A DNA stretch of 64,000 nucleotides from Ehretia macrophylla (lineage: Eukaryota > Streptophyta > Magnoliopsida > Boraginales > Ehretiaceae), in contig CM075765.1 in assembly GCA_037974665.1 (NCBI GenBank), positions 8,127,501-8,191,500 on the forward strand, read 5' to 3'. The notes beneath the pieces were generated by a model. That model saw nothing but the letters and a program-made list of their open reading frames with translations, was not told where the DNA came from and did not search any database. How positions within the stretch are numbered: position 1 is the stretch's first letter; each line of letters starts with the position of its first letter. Below, piece by piece: positions 35,902-48,600 of this stretch. The translations under genes and the position numbers were made by a program.

Positions 35902-38153
35902 TTCACACAACGGTTTGCTTCTCGATAGGCCTGGACCAAATAGTACCCTCGTATGTCGCTAACAGTTCAATACACAATTTTGTTCCAAAATAGAATTCCT
36001 TCAACGTGTAGAGAGCTTCATAGCAAGCCGTCTTCTCAATGGAACTCCATTAATTTTTTTTTGCAACATGCTCGCTCATTTTAGCTTCCCACTGCTCAAA
36101 AATTTTATTTAGGCAACATGATGAAAACTGATATAGAGAAAGAAATAGAAACCAAATTTTATCTATTGTTTGATAATATTAAAGTTATCAACATCTTTTT
36201 TATATATGGCTCCAAGCCAAGAAGAGAAAAAAAAAATACCTATTGATTCTTGGAGTAAAGGTGTTGAAACTGGAAGGTTAGAGGACTTCGCAGATTATCA
36301 ACATCTTTGATATATGGTTCCAAGCCAAGTAGAGTCCCTTAGGATTTTTACTATTATGGTTATTTATAGAAGTATCATGGCTTCGAAATTCATTGGAAGC
36401 AATTCGTGACTAGGGACATCCTCAAATTTCGAGCAAGAATTAGTCTTATATTTTCAGGTGTGAAAACACTTCGTGGCTTTAATAAAATAAAAAAAGAAAT
36501 ATCATGGCTTGTAATTCAAGTTGAGCCTGAATTATTTTGCTAAAAAATGACCTGGTCCTGCTCGAATCAGTCTAAGGCAAGGACAATCTTGAAACAATTT
36601 TGGTTACTAGATACATAGCTCTGCTTGGATTGTGTGTATCGATGTAACATCGCGACACCCAGAATATAGGCCTACCAAGTTCTTCCTGTACCATACATAT
36701 TAAGCACTGACCTGCGGTGTATATTGTAACGATATAGTACCATGGATGCAGTGGCCAATGAACAATACGTCAAGCGGGAGCTATAGCCCCCATTCATCTC
36801 CAAAAAAAAAAAAAAAAAATGTATGTATTTTAAAAGTATTTTTAGGTTCAAAAATTAATTTAGCCCCCCATTGGATTTTATATATATATATATATATGTT
36901 AAATTATGTGATTTTAATTCTTACTGAACAAAAATTCTGAATCCGCTCCTACATAAATGTGACATCTTGATGAACATAACTTTGTGCCAATTTAGTAATC
37001 TTATTAGATATATGTTACATCTATGATCCATGTTTCATTCTGGGCCTTTGTCTATGGAATCAGTCCATGTTTGTAAGTTTTGTTAGACCTTTGTGATGAG
37101 TACTTTGTTGTACTTACCTCTTTGGCCCAAAACACAAATCAAGTTTAAGAGGTAAACCCAAAACACAAGTGGCAATCCATGAAGTTATAGATACGTACCT
37201 CTTAAACCCAAAACACAAGTTTATATCATGTATATATTTATATTGAAGTCAGAATCTATATATTATAAGTGGCATCACAAATTAACGAATATAATCTTCT
37301 AAAAAACTTCAAATTCAAAACCGTTTACTTCTAGCATACTTTTCATTATCAAAAAGAAATAACAAAATCATATCTCAAACCATTGCCCATATATCTTACA
37401 ATGGTTGGACATGTTTAATATAAATGTTTATTTTCCATGATAACATCAACAATCTGTTCTTATTTCTTTCAATATTTTTAACCTCATCTCACATGCATAT
37501 TATCAACGCCATCATACTCATTTCCGTACAAACGTTCTCCAAATTCTATTTGGCGCTAACTGTAGTTGTTTCCATTCAAGTTAATAAACTAACTTTTACT
37601 TCAATGTCTCATATACAATATGAAAATTAATGATCAACAAGCACTTGAATTTACTAATAGAAAGAATCGATAGTGAATAAAGAGAATAGCCCATATATGA
37701 AAAGTGCAATATCAATGTAATAAACGAAAGATATTTAAGTAAAATATAATTATTAATTCTAATTCCATATATTTTTCAAACACAATTTATATTTATAAAT
37801 AACAAAGTTAACTTAATATTATTTTATAGTTTTAAATAAGAAAACTCATTTACAAATAGAAATCCTAACAGAATTATAAATCAAATCAATCCACACCACA
37901 AGTGCTCTCAAATACTTTTTTAGAAATTCAATTAGCTACACTACTACTCCTATGTTTTTTTTTTTTTTTTTGTCAATATGTGTGTTGAATCAATGCAGCA
38001 TGTAAATGCATTCTGAAAGAAAAAGCCATTACACTATTTTGTCCTAGTTTAGTTTACAGCTAAGCAAATAATTGAAGGTCAAACACCATAACCACTTCTT
38101 TGAAATTACTAGATCACATAACCATTTCTTTAAAATGATTAGTTCTCGGCAAT
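35902..38153. other. Intergenic with a dispersed repeat copy
   Basis: No gene is supported. A 'ttatcaacatcttt..atatatgg.tccaagccaag' segment occurs twice (about 36187 and 36297), a local duplication. At 36748-36955 is the second copy of the dispersed repeat also seen at 13937-14130, carrying a poly(A) run and an (AT)n run. 'aaacccaaaacacaag' recurs three times at 37130-37222. A T-run lies at 37952-37970. Confidence 0.45.
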
Positions 38154-38601
38154 TTTTTTATTGAGTAAATTGTTCCAGATTTCCTTATGGTGTGTCAAAA
38201 ATGCATAAGACTCCTTATAGTGGCAAAACTCCCTCTAGACCCTCCTATGATTTATGCCGCATTGTAAATGCACTCTCAACCCTTGTTTCTATCAAAATTA
38301 GTAACGGAATATAATAAAAGACTATTATGCCCCTATTTTTAATTGGCCAAAAAAGAATCTATTATTTATGCCCCTATTTATTGTATGTTAGATAAATGTA
38401 AAAAAAAAAAAAAAAAAGAGAGAAGAAGACAAAATTATACATAATGGAATGTAAACACATCCCTGTAAAGTCGATTGCTTATAGTTAAAAGTCAATTACA
38501 GTTCTTATTTTTAAAGTCATTAGCAATGGTAATATCATGTGGCGTTTGGCAATGTATCTGTATGAGTTTTATGACAACTGATTTAATGGAAAAAACAAAT
38601 A

Positions 38602-38752
38602 TATATATATATATATATAACATATATATGCATCTATGTACAGATCTGTTTGAGTGAGTTTAACATATTTACATACATGTATAGATCTGTAAACATAAAT
38701 ACATACATGTACAGATCTGTGTTATATATATATATGTGTGTGTGTGTGTGAT
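38602..38752. repeat. Microsatellites and a spaced 'agatctgt' repeat
   Basis: (AT)n at 38602-38620 is followed by three copies of 'catgta.agatctgt' at about 38635-38722, then (ta)n(tg)n to 38752. Confidence 0.85.
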
Positions 38753-39006
38753 TTTATATAATCGAAGCACGACTGTTGAAGCTGTGGTGGAGATTGGTGA
38801 TGAAGACGAAGCTGTGATGGGGATGGAGAAATCTGAAGGTGAAGGTGGTGGTAGCCGAGAGAAGATGGTGGCTGGAATAGAGGGTGGTGATGGGATGGAG
38901 TTGTGGTGGATATTGGTGGCAATGTGGTGGATATAGGTGGGGGATGGGGATGTGGTGGCTGACGGGGAGTATAGGGAGGAGCACGGAGGCTGACAGGCCA
39001 GGGGAA

Positions 39007-39038
39007 GGGGGGGGGGGGGCGGGGGGGGGGGCGGGGGG
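39007..39038 (+). repeat. G-homopolymer tract
   Basis: Two G-runs of about ten or more, with single C interruptions, followed by another run of six. It can form G-quadruplexes and is hard to sequence, so its length here should be treated as approximate. Confidence 0.9.
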
Positions 39039-39135
39039 TGCGTGGGGGAAAGGAGAAAGTTGGAGAAGACGGCATTGTTTAATTTTCTTTTTTTTTTTAG
39101 AAAGAGTATTTTGGTTAATAAATACATTTATTTTA

Positions 39136-40169
39136 GGGTTAAATTTATTTTGTACTTCTATTCTTTATATATTGTGATATTTATTAACCCTCATCTTTAA
39201 AAATTCTATTTAGTAACTCTTGATTTTGGCCAAATTTAACATAATTAGGATCTTGTTAAAACAAAAATTCATAATTACTAACCTACCCTCATAGTTAAAG
39301 CCTAAACACAATTTTACCCTTCTAACAAAATACAAACCCAACTATTTCAAAAAAAAAAAAAAAACCAAACTAAACCCCTAAAGACAATTTAACGTTAAAA
39401 GAGTGTTTATACTTTTTGGTGAACTCTTCATTCTTTCTGTCAGTGAGTTTCTTTATAAATGTTCTTAGACCTTCATTGAAATTTTTCCTCACCATGAACA
39501 TCGTGAGGCTTGAGAATACAATTACCAATTATACCAGCATTCATACATCGTTGTCAACAACCATTTGATACACTTCCTTTGTTGGTTTAGAAGGTGCTTT
39601 TCCAATCTTGGACATCAGAAGATCTTTCAGTTTCTCATTGTCGGCATAAACCCCTGCAAATGAAAATTTTCAAGTCACATTTAGCTGATGTTTTGTACTG
39701 TTTGTGTCATTTAAAGTCTCTAGGAATGTTGAGAATATGATACTATTATGAAACAGAAAGAAGTATATTTGTCATTTGTCTTGCTGTTAAATTGGAATTG
39801 CCATTTTACTGGTATAGTGCGTATTCTTTTAACATTTGAGAATATGCGAACAACTTCTTTTGGGGCTAGTAGAATGCTTATGAGCTAAATTGTGATTCGT
39901 GAGATGTGTGAAATGGGTGGGTTGGGGGTGGGTTTGGTTTTTTTTTTTTTTTTTTTGAAAGAGATGGGCTTGTATTTTGTCAGGAATATAAAATTATTTT
40001 TAGGCTTTAACTATGAGGGTTGTTTAGTAATTATGAATTTTTATTTTAACAAAATTCTAATTCTGTTAAAATTGACCAAAGTCAATGGTTACTAAGTAGA
40101 ATTTTTAAAGGTGAGAATTAATAAGTGTCACAACATGTAAAGAATAGGAGTACAAAGTAAATTTAACCC
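39136..40169. mobile_element. Inner MULE with perfect 9-bp duplication and exon-like cargo
   Basis: Inverted repeats of roughly 170 bp start 'gggttaaatttattttgtac' at 39136 and, complemented, 'gggttaaatttactttgtac' at 40169. The 9-mer tttatttta is exactly duplicated at 39127-39135 and 40170-40178. It lies wholly inside the element at 38163-40368. The unique centre (about 39400-39900) holds an exon-like fragment at 39541-39653, making it a Pack-MULE candidate. Confidence 0.9.
39541..39653 (-). pseudogene. Captured terminal-exon fragment in the MULE
   Basis: On the minus strand an intron-like acceptor (tttgcag, ending at 39654) is followed by a 37-codon open frame ending in TGA at 39541-39543. 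It contains VYADNEKLKDLLMSKIG and KPTKEVYQMVVDNDV, lysine-rich and protein-like. I do not recognise the source gene. The acceptor plus clean frame suggest capture of genomic DNA at a last exon. Confidence 0.45.
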
Positions 40170-40377
40170 TTTATTTTATTGACAAAATTATTAAAAACTA
40201 ATTCAAGTTACAATAAGTGCGCACATATTGCACATTCAGTTAAAAGTGATAGAATATTTAACAGAGGAAGGTCGTATGCATTGGTTAGACACCACAGGAG
40301 ATTTTGCCACCACAAGAAAGTCTCATACACTTTAGACACACCATAAAGGGATCTGGAACAATTTACTCTTTTTTATT

Positions 40378-40851
40378 TAGTCCATGTGCACATTTTTAAG
40401 GCAGTAGGTATAAGTTATAAAATGTCCCCAATAATAACATCAATTTCTGCAACAAAAAGCACAATGAATTTCAGGGTGCATCACAAAATCTAAATAAGCA
40501 TTCTCCAAAAATGTAGACGAATAAAACATGATGGTATTTCCAATAGGGGTAAACATAGTGCGATTTAATAGTGTTACACACACACCAGATGGTGAGGTGA
40601 TAGGCCAATCATGTCTTTTCAAAAACTGGCAAAAATCGACAAACAAAAATCTCTGCATACGTGCGCCTATGTGATTTCAGAAATAGGTGAGCAGAAGATT
40701 TCTCCAACGTTCACCATTAGAGACTAGTCTTGTGTGCAAGACTTCTTACCATCATTTTCTTCATCATCATTCCCAGAATTAAGTTCTTATTTGCTACATC
40801 TGACAAATCTACATCAACCTTCTTCAAAGGAAAATTCATGCAAAAACTCTC
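40378..40851 (-). other. Downstream region of the CPSase small-chain gene
   Basis: Holds the 3' UTR, whose end I cannot place. The MULE target duplication ends at 40377, so the transposon lies about 475 bp past the stop codon. No other gene seen. Confidence 0.5.
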
Positions 40852-43800
40852 TTATGCCTTCTGTTTTTCTTGCCTCATGAGTTCTATGAATTCCCCGAAT
40901 ACTGCAGACAGAAAAATTTTATCAGCACGGGTCAAATACAAAGGTATAATTGAATTTCAGTGTTATTAGTAGTACATCACAAAGGCAATATGTGATCATG
41001 TAATCCTTTTTCACAAATGCCCAAAAAATAACTTGCCTTCGTTCTTAAGCCCATGGTTGCAATTTCCGAATAACAATGAGTTGACACAAGGACTAGTTAG
41101 ACAGCTAGATAGAGAAAAATAGAAGTGGTGTGGCTGAAAATTTTAGCAAGGCGAGCCAATCACAACTCCAATAAAGAAAACGAACAGAAGGAATAAAAAA
41201 TTAAAAAAGAAAAAGCAAACAGTAGGAGGGACTGAAGCGTTCGAGGAAGGAAAAACAAATGCAAACACAGATTGGAAAAGGTAAAGGACAAGCATCAATT
41301 TCCGAGAATCAAAACAAGTTGTACTGATTCAAGCATACAGCAGAATATAACATCCCTTAACCTAAAATACAAGAGTTAACAAGAGTAACATAAAGAAATT
41401 TTAAGAGCTCTGCCACCAAAAAGGAAAGGAGAAAAACGTTTAACAGCATGGTCAATGGAGTTTTTAAGAGGCAAAATGAATTATCATGAAAGCACCATTC
41501 ATTTGAACAAAAGTAGTAGCTATGAAACTTGTATGACAAGTATTTGAAGCTGCATTCATCAGTCGCAAGAAATACCATACAAGGTGCTCCAAATATTAGA
41601 AACAGTTAAAACTTCCAAACCAACCCAACGGTTAAGATAATCAAGCATATTGAAATATAAAGTTACTTCAGTTAAGATAATCAAGCATATTGAAATATAA
41701 AATTTCTGAAGTAACTTCTTGAACCTAAGCTAAACCCTGTTACTTAAACAAAAATAACAGGCCATGCCTGCATAGAATTTTTTTTAAGAAAAAAAAAAAA
41801 AAAGAAACAAAGATTTTTTGGCACTGTTGTTATACCACAGTGCTATACGAGAGAGACATTTTGGAAAAGATTAGTGATTGATAAAAAGGTTAAATAGCCA
41901 CATCATGTGAGCACAAGTTGAAGAAAATAAAATAGCAGGTACCTGAATCTGAATCATGGGGTCCTGGAGATGCTTCGGGATGGTATTGTAGTGACATGAG
42001 CTTTAGTCGAGAGAAAGCAAGACCAGCGCAGCTTCCATCATTGAGATTGATATGAGTTACTTCTACACCCTCAGGAAGTGATGCAGGGTCAACAGCATAA
42101 TTATGATTCTGCAATAATAAATATATGAAATGTCATTACTGATCATGCATATTTTTCCTGAAAAAAGAAAAAGGATAAGAAAAGAGGAAAAAAGAGGAAG
42201 AAGCAGAAATAGAAGAAAAGGGCAAATACATTCCAGGCCACTTACAGAAAAAACCATATTTACATGTATAATCCTAATCCAACTTTTCACCGAGCCCTCC
42301 CCGCCATCAGACAATTATAACACCCCAGAACCATTCGTACATAACATTTCTCTAGCTAATTTAACCACGAATTATTACCATGAAAGATGCAAAATTGAAT
42401 TTCCAATTCGAAGGCAATAGAATATCTGTTTCTGCACCAAAAAAAAAACGGCAGAGAAATAACTTATACTGTCCTTAATTAACACACCTGAGCACTGATC
42501 TCCACACGACCATTTCGATAATTCCTAACTGGATGGTTTCCTCCATGGTGACCAAACTTCATCTTAAAAGTTTTGCCTCCCAAAGCTTGACCAAGCAACT
42601 GATGGCCCATGCAAATACCAAAAATGGGTACCTTCCCAATTATCTCCTTGACAGTTTCAACAGCATAAGGAACCGCTGATGGGTCGCCTGGACCATTGCT
42701 GAAAAGAATTCCATCTGGTTTCATTTTTAGAGTTTCAGATGCAGGCCATGTTGAAGGGACAACTGTGATTCTACAGCCATATGATGCTAGGCGTCTAAGT
42801 ATATTTTGCTTGATACCAAAATCATATGCAACAACCTTGATAGAAGAACCAATATACAAAGAAGTAAGTCTCCAAACTGCAAGTATATCTCATGAATTCA
42901 ATGCGTGTAACATATGAAACTAACCTTGAAAGTCTCTCCATTTCTTCCGATGGAATTAAAATCCCACTCTGCACCTGTTCTATCAACCCATTCATAAGGA
43001 GCCTGGCAGGAGACACCACTTATCAAATCCACACCTGAAAAAAATTGTATCATGTAATTAATGATATTCCAGAATCTAGATCAACAGCAATCTACCAATT
43101 TCCCCCTAATAAACTAGAATTAGAACTTGCGTGTATCAAAAACCAAAAAAGAAAAGAACTTGATTAAAACTTACCAACAATGTCCCAATTACGAGACATT
43201 TCCAGGAGTTCCTCATCTGTTTTTGATCCTTCGGTGCTTAATACACCTATAAGACTCCCATCCTGTCTTAGTCTCCGGGTAATTGCACGAGTGTCAACAT
43301 CATCTGTTGCATAACAGGACAACAACAAATCAGAAAGATTCTGGGTGCAAGGTAAAGCTCTACTATTAAGACAGACATGGATGATAGATGTAGTTGTGTC
43401 TGGAAAAACATAATGTGAATGTAACTCACATATTCCCATAATGTTCCTTGAAGCCAAATAGTCACCAAGTGTCTCTGTGCACCTCCAGTTTGAAGTGCTA
43501 AAGAATATTCACAAGTAGATTCACAATAATATAAATGATGCATAAAAGAGAAAAAAGAGGTAAAAGATTTTTCCATAAATTGATAACTGTACAAGGAAGA
43601 GAACCTGATACTCAAGCTTCTGATTACTAAACCAGCTAGAAAGCACTGCCTTGATTCTTCATCATCTGCAAGGTATGCATCCAGGTAATTCATTGGGTCA
43701 TAAATTTGTTTGCAGAAAGATAAGGCAAGGGCTTCACTCACCATAATTGACCCCGGTATTGCCGATATGTGGATTTGTCATCAACACAAACTGGCCAGCA

Positions 43801-45914
43801 TAGCTAGGATCTGTAAGGATCTCCTGGTATCTGCATTATCAGGATGCATAAATAAAACTTTAACATCTGATAAAGTGGAACACATCTCATTCAAAAAAGA
43901 AATTCTCAGGTGAAGGGAAGAAGGATAAAATTTATGCTGTGAATATCTGAATCGCACTTTCTTTTCCCTCATTATGCCTTCACAGGATTTCATACAGCAA
44001 TATGCTCACTGTTCTTTCCTTGCTATTTTCTTTTCAATTCTCTTTTACCCCATCAAGATTTCAAAACAGGCATAAAAAACATGAGGGTTTCTATTGTGTA
44101 CTTGTCTAAGAGTGTGCTGGTAAATGGGAAACTTTTGGGCATCTTAGTCAATATGTTTGTCTTCCTCTTCAAGTTAACAATTTCTCTTTTTCTTTTCCTT
44201 TTTTTCTTCTTTTTTTTTTTTTTTAGTGAACCAGACAAAGACAAGGTTAGTACATTTTCAGACAAACTCACAGCTAGAGGCTGTTAAATTATTGTGTAGA
44301 TCACTTACATTTTGTCAAATAGAACAGGAGAACCAGTGGATGAATTTCTTTCTCACTTTAATGGCACTACCTAAATACTAAGGATCCCAAGGTTCAGATT
44401 TAACTTTAAAGCAATCTTCCTTCACCCCTCACCCTACACCTCCAATATGCATGTCCATGTGAAATAGTACCTTATCTGTATCTTAAAAATCCATCCTTCA
44501 ATGGGTCTAACAGAAATAATGAAGTCAAATCTTCCCCCCCTCATACTCTCTCTTAAATATGGGGGACGAAAGATTTTAGTCGCACTTGATTGCATAGGTT
44601 TAGCATAAATTTAGTTTTATGCTAATGATGCGGCTGGACGTAACTCTAGAAAACAAGTTTATCCAATATTCTCATAGTTTCTTCAGTAGGTTGTGGGCAA
44701 ATTTCATTCATGGGAAAAGAAATTATCATCATACCCTGTTAACGATGTATTGAACACAACCTCGCCAACTTGGGTTCCAGAAGCCCCAAATGACTTTGCC
44801 CTCCAAACCGAACCATCCTCGAGCACAAGTCTAGCATCTGATACCTTCCAAGGTCTTTCTGCCAAACCTGAGGTTCATCCAGAGAGTTCCAATTCATTCA
44901 AGAGAGAGAGATTTATTTAGAAGGTTTTCACTACAAGATAGGAAAGAAAGGCAAGCATTTAAGGTGAACATTCTTTCATAATTTAATTTCCCTTTCACTG
45001 CATATGAATCCTGGCACGTAGATGAACTTTAAAGATGTCGATTTTCAGTACAGAGTTTCTAATTAATTTTATGAAACATCAACTTGTAATTTCAATTGCC
45101 TATAAATAAACGACGTCAACTCTATACATTTAAATCTTAAACTTCCTATGCACTATCCTAAGCAGACCAACCTAGAAAGAGCCAACTTGGACATTTAGAA
45201 AACTAGAACCAAGTCTAAAAAAGGGATTAAACTAAGTATGTCAGGATACATATTGCTTTTCAAGAATGAATTAACGCTATAGAGACTTGAAAGCATCAAT
45301 CGCACATGACCTACACCTATGCTGCCATGCATCTCATGGGCAAGTGGATTCCCTTCTCAAATATAACTCGAGTGCGGGAGACCTATCAGTATATGCACAA
45401 GTGTGTATCACGCACAACTGATATCAATGAAGAAAGCAGAAATTACCATCTTTAGCGGACTAAAACACACGAAAGACGGAACATAATGTCCGCACATCCG
45501 AATTCCAACAAAATTCATCAATGGAGATTACTTCTTGGACACATAGATTTCCATTGAGAGGCATAAACACATGGAAGGTATACACATAAAATCACATGTG
45601 TAAAAAATATATTAAAGGGCACCCCGTGCACGAAACTCACAAATATATCCAAAATGCAAGGAGAAAGCAATTATCGTGAACACTAGTTTCATAATTTCAA
45701 AAATTGTGATTATAAATGATAATAAAAATAAATAAATAAGAAGAAAGTAATACAAAAATTAATTGATAATACTAGTTTTGGGTCGAGAGGTTTGACCTGA
45801 GGGAGCGCCGTCAGAGGAGAGAGAAAGAGAGGAACACTTGATGGTAAAAACCCTAGAAGCAGGCTTCGAAGAGATTATAGTTAATGGACTGTGAATTCTC
45901 AAAGCACAATCCAT
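40852..45914 (-). CDS. CARA: Carbamoyl-phosphate synthase small chain, plastid
   Basis: This is the glutamine amidotransferase subunit. It hydrolyses glutamine and passes ammonia to the large subunit for carbamoyl phosphate, used for arginine and pyrimidines. Ten exons: 45914-45797, 44867-44735, 43830-43742, 43665-43605, 43497-43430, 43303-43175, 43034-42925, 42835-42488, 42108-41943 and 40901-40852. All introns are GT-AG and phases agree. The sum is 1272 nt, 423 residues, close to the roughly 430 of the Arabidopsis protein. The first 30 or so residues are Ser/Arg-rich without acids until late, a plastid transit peptide. The N-terminal CPSase domain has [10 protein letters not shown] and [22 protein letters not shown]. 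The class I amidotransferase domain shows catalytic Cys311 (GICMGHQ) and His395/Glu397 (YHPEAS). The frame is intact. A 40-bp direct duplication in intron 9 is harmless. Confidence 0.96.
41631..41710. repeat. 40-bp tandem duplication in CARA intron 9
   Basis: 'gttaagataatcaagcatat' and the following 20 bases occur twice in direct succession (41631-41670, 41671-41710), with small differences at the ends. Confidence 0.9.
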
Positions 45915-46150
45915 CTTCTATTTTTCTTTTCTTTTTATTTTTTTTGTTTTCTGCTTAAATTTATGAACGCAAATGCGTTGTATTTTATGCTTTTTGTAAC
46001 AAAAAAGTAAATGTTGGAGCGAGGGGAGCTGGAAGTAAAGCAGACAAGAATAAGCTAAGGAAGAGGAGAGTGTGTTTCGTTGTTGCTTTCAGTTTCAAAG
46101 TTTTTAGGTTTTGTTTTGTAGGGGAGAGCGATGGGGTTTTACATTATTTT
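45915..46150 (-). promoter_or_regulatory. CARA promoter and 5' UTR
   Basis: Only about 236 bp separate the start codon from the first transposon. The stretch just upstream of the ATG is purine-rich on the coding strand (5' UTR-like). I see no strong TATA box. Any distal promoter element must lie in transposon DNA or have been displaced by the 6.2 kb composite insertion. Confidence 0.45.
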
Positions 46151-46504
46151 GAGCAAATGTCATTTCTTTCCATAAAGTTTTGCTTAAGGATCAAACTCTC
46201 CCATTAACTTTTTTTAATTTTACTCAAATCCACTCTCCACACAAAACCTTAAAATATAGAGATATTTTGTTTTTCTATATTGGAAAAATGCCATTTTAGT
46301 CCTCGAGTTTTACTAGAAGTCCTAAGTAGGTTCACCAGTTTTGGAAAATATCTACTTTAGTCCTTACATTAAGTGAAATGGCGTTATTTTTAACGTCTAA
46401 AGGGCACAATAGTTCAAAAAGAAAAGGTCATAATCAAAAAAAATGGTTGAGAAATGCCAAGTCGACCTTTTTTTTTTAAACTCTTATATCTATTCTCTCT
46501 ACTT

Positions 46505-46812
46505 CTCTCACACACACAAACTTAGGCACACACCCGCACACACATACACACTGTGGCTCTCACATACACACATATATACCACGACCCAAAGACACACTCG
46601 TATCGAGGCTCACACATATATACTTGTCAGCGCCACACATACACAAGGTGCAAACACACACACTTATTCATAACTTACTCATACGTGCACACACACACAT
46701 ACACCTCAGCTCACAACTCACTCACATATACACAGCAGTGCAAACATACATACTTACTCACGCCCACATACATCATGGCTCACACACACACACACAAGAA
46801 CGTTGGCGCATA
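46505..46812. repeat. CA-rich simple repeat block
   Basis: Irregular (ca)n/(cacata)n sequence on the plus strand. The open frames here encode only His/Thr/Tyr-rich low-complexity peptides and are not genes. Confidence 0.85.
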
Positions 46813-47922
46813 CATACAGGGACACCGATGATCAAAGGAATTTTATATATTATTTTTTATTAATTTTTTTGTTACTTTATTGATTAATTGTTCTTTTGCA
46901 TATTTAATTGAATTCTCTCGACATAATACTTGGTGTCATGAATTGATAAACTAGGAATACTTTGATCCCGGAAAACAACTTTTAAATCTCATAAACACAA
47001 GGGAAAGAACAAGAAACCCATATCAGGGGTAAACATTATAAGTACATTATTCAGTGCATTCAATATACGATGATATGGTCTTCTGGATTGGAAAAACTAG
47101 AGAATAGAAGATGGATCGTGTGAATTGATTTACACATAAGTTTATGCATTTGTATTGTAAGCATCATAGATATTGGTTAGATTTGTTTTCATTAAAAGGA
47201 TTCGACTCAAATTGTGATTTTGGCATATATTCTTGATTCATCAGGTCAATATGTTTGGTTTACTTTGTGAAATTTGAGTTTTTGAGCCCCTTTTGTTCAC
47301 TACCCTTTTGATGTACTGCCTTTCTGAATTGTTGGGTGCTTGAAAATTGATTGATTCATTACTCTTTTGCATATTTATTTCAAATTATCTGGACTCCTAA
47401 ACATGTTTGTCATGAATTGACTTCTTCTGAAAATGATTGATTATTCAGTTTCAGTTCAAGTTTGACTTTACTAGTGGATTGTTACAGTGGTGTAGTTATA
47501 GCTCAAGTTTGTGATTTTAGCATATTCTCTGGACCTCTAGACCTGTTTGTCATGTATATAGACTTTAATTATTGTTGTGGTTGAGAAAATTGTTTATTAA
47601 TTCTATTAATCTTATTCATGAAGATAATATGTTATAGCTATGGAAACTCTACCATATTTTTTTAGCTGTATTTTGGACCCTTCCAAGACTAGGCTTATAT
47701 TTTTTTTCTAAATTTATCTCATATCAATGACAATTAATTAAATTAAAGTTGGACTTTGCTTTGTTTGGCAAATTGAGATTGCATATATTGTTGTTATGAA
47801 GTATGCCAACTCTGTTTTTTGAAATACCGCAAGCACATAATGCCAATATTCATATTAGAGTGTAACAGTGTGTCATGAATGGTAACACTAGAAAAAATAG
47901 ATGATAGGTATTACTTTTTTAG

Positions 47923-48600
47923 ATGGTTGGACAGAGTTTGTGAAGGCTATTTCTGTCAATTCCAAAGAGTTTCTAATCTTTTTGTTCAAAGGCCCGACAA
48001 CATTTACAGTTAGGATCTTCGGTCACGACAATTGTGAAAGAGAGATTAACAGTAAGTGATTTAACTATTATTTCTACATTTTGTATCAGCCAATAATTTG
48101 TTTAATTAATAGTTATCATAATCGTGCTATTTTTTTATTGATGAATATATAGTTGAGGCAATCCAGGTTGAGAGTGATGAGAGCAAGGAGGTGGAAGAAG
48201 TTGAAGTGAATGATGAGAAAAGTGAAGAGATTAGTGATGAAGAACGTGTTGAGTATGTCACACTGGAGAGTTATTCTTTAGAAGTAACATTGAAGAATGA
48301 AAGACCTTACCTGTAATTCTTTTTTCTTACTCGTTCAATTTTTGTCCTCCTAAATAAATCATGATCACATGCTAATTGTCATATTCAAAATATGTTGTAA
48401 CCGCTTGCAAAAGAATTTCTAGAAGGAAATGAAATATCTGGCACTGTCTCTATGACAGTTGTTGATTATCATAATACTCAACACTGCCTTCGTATTTGTA
48501 AGCGACAGGTTGAGAGCTACTTTGGTTCTCGTGGTTGGCTTGCCCTATGCGATACACATAACGTGGAAGTAGGAGATATGTTTTTGTTTGAGTTAGGGAT
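47923..48600 (+). pseudogene. Partial REM-type B3 transcription-factor gene (captured)
   Basis: B3 domains bind DNA; REM proteins carry several, joined by acidic linkers. Exon A (47923-48051) follows an acceptor tttttag and encodes the C-terminal half of a B3 domain (DGWTEFVKAISVNSKEFL, then TFTVRIFG, CERE), ending at a good donor (gtaagtg). Exon B (48153 to about 48313) continues in phase after 'atatag' with an acidic Glu-rich linker (ESDESKEVEEVEVNDEKSEE) and the first strand of a second B3 domain (YSLEVTLKNERPYL). A donor gtaatt follows. The next segment (about 48400-48595) encodes PLAKEFLEGNEISGT, HCLRICKRQ and VEVGDMFLFEL, but its expected acceptor AG reads AA. The domain is then cut by a hAT-like MITE. 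The first exons are missing. Introns are kept, so capture was at DNA level. Confidence 0.75.

Larger units (their letters stand above)
38163..40368. mobile_element. Outer MULE-like element with a nested MULE
   Basis: TIRs begin 'gagtaaattgttccagat' at 38163 and, complemented, 'gagtaaattgttccagat' at 40368. The arms of about 90 bp continue with 'ccttatggtgtgtc' and 'gtggcaaaa'. The 9-mer ttttttatt is duplicated exactly (38154-38162, 40369-40377), although it is low in complexity. The interior has an (AT)n(GT)n tract, three spaced copies of 'acagatctgt' (38640-38720), a GGT-rich stretch and a long G-run. A second MULE occupies 39136-40169. No transposase is seen. Confidence 0.85.

Noticed and set aside
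38669-39127. Overlapping open frames giving Pro/His/Ser-rich proteins
   Set aside because: They come from simple (GGT)n, (GT)n and G-run sequence inside a MULE core; no domain, start context or splice structure.
42063-42420. ORFs on both strands between CARA exons 8 and 9
   Set aside because: Located in intron 8; phases of the flanking exons join without them.
46443-46863. Three overlapping His/Thr/Tyr-rich ORFs
   Set aside because: Translation of a CA-rich simple repeat.
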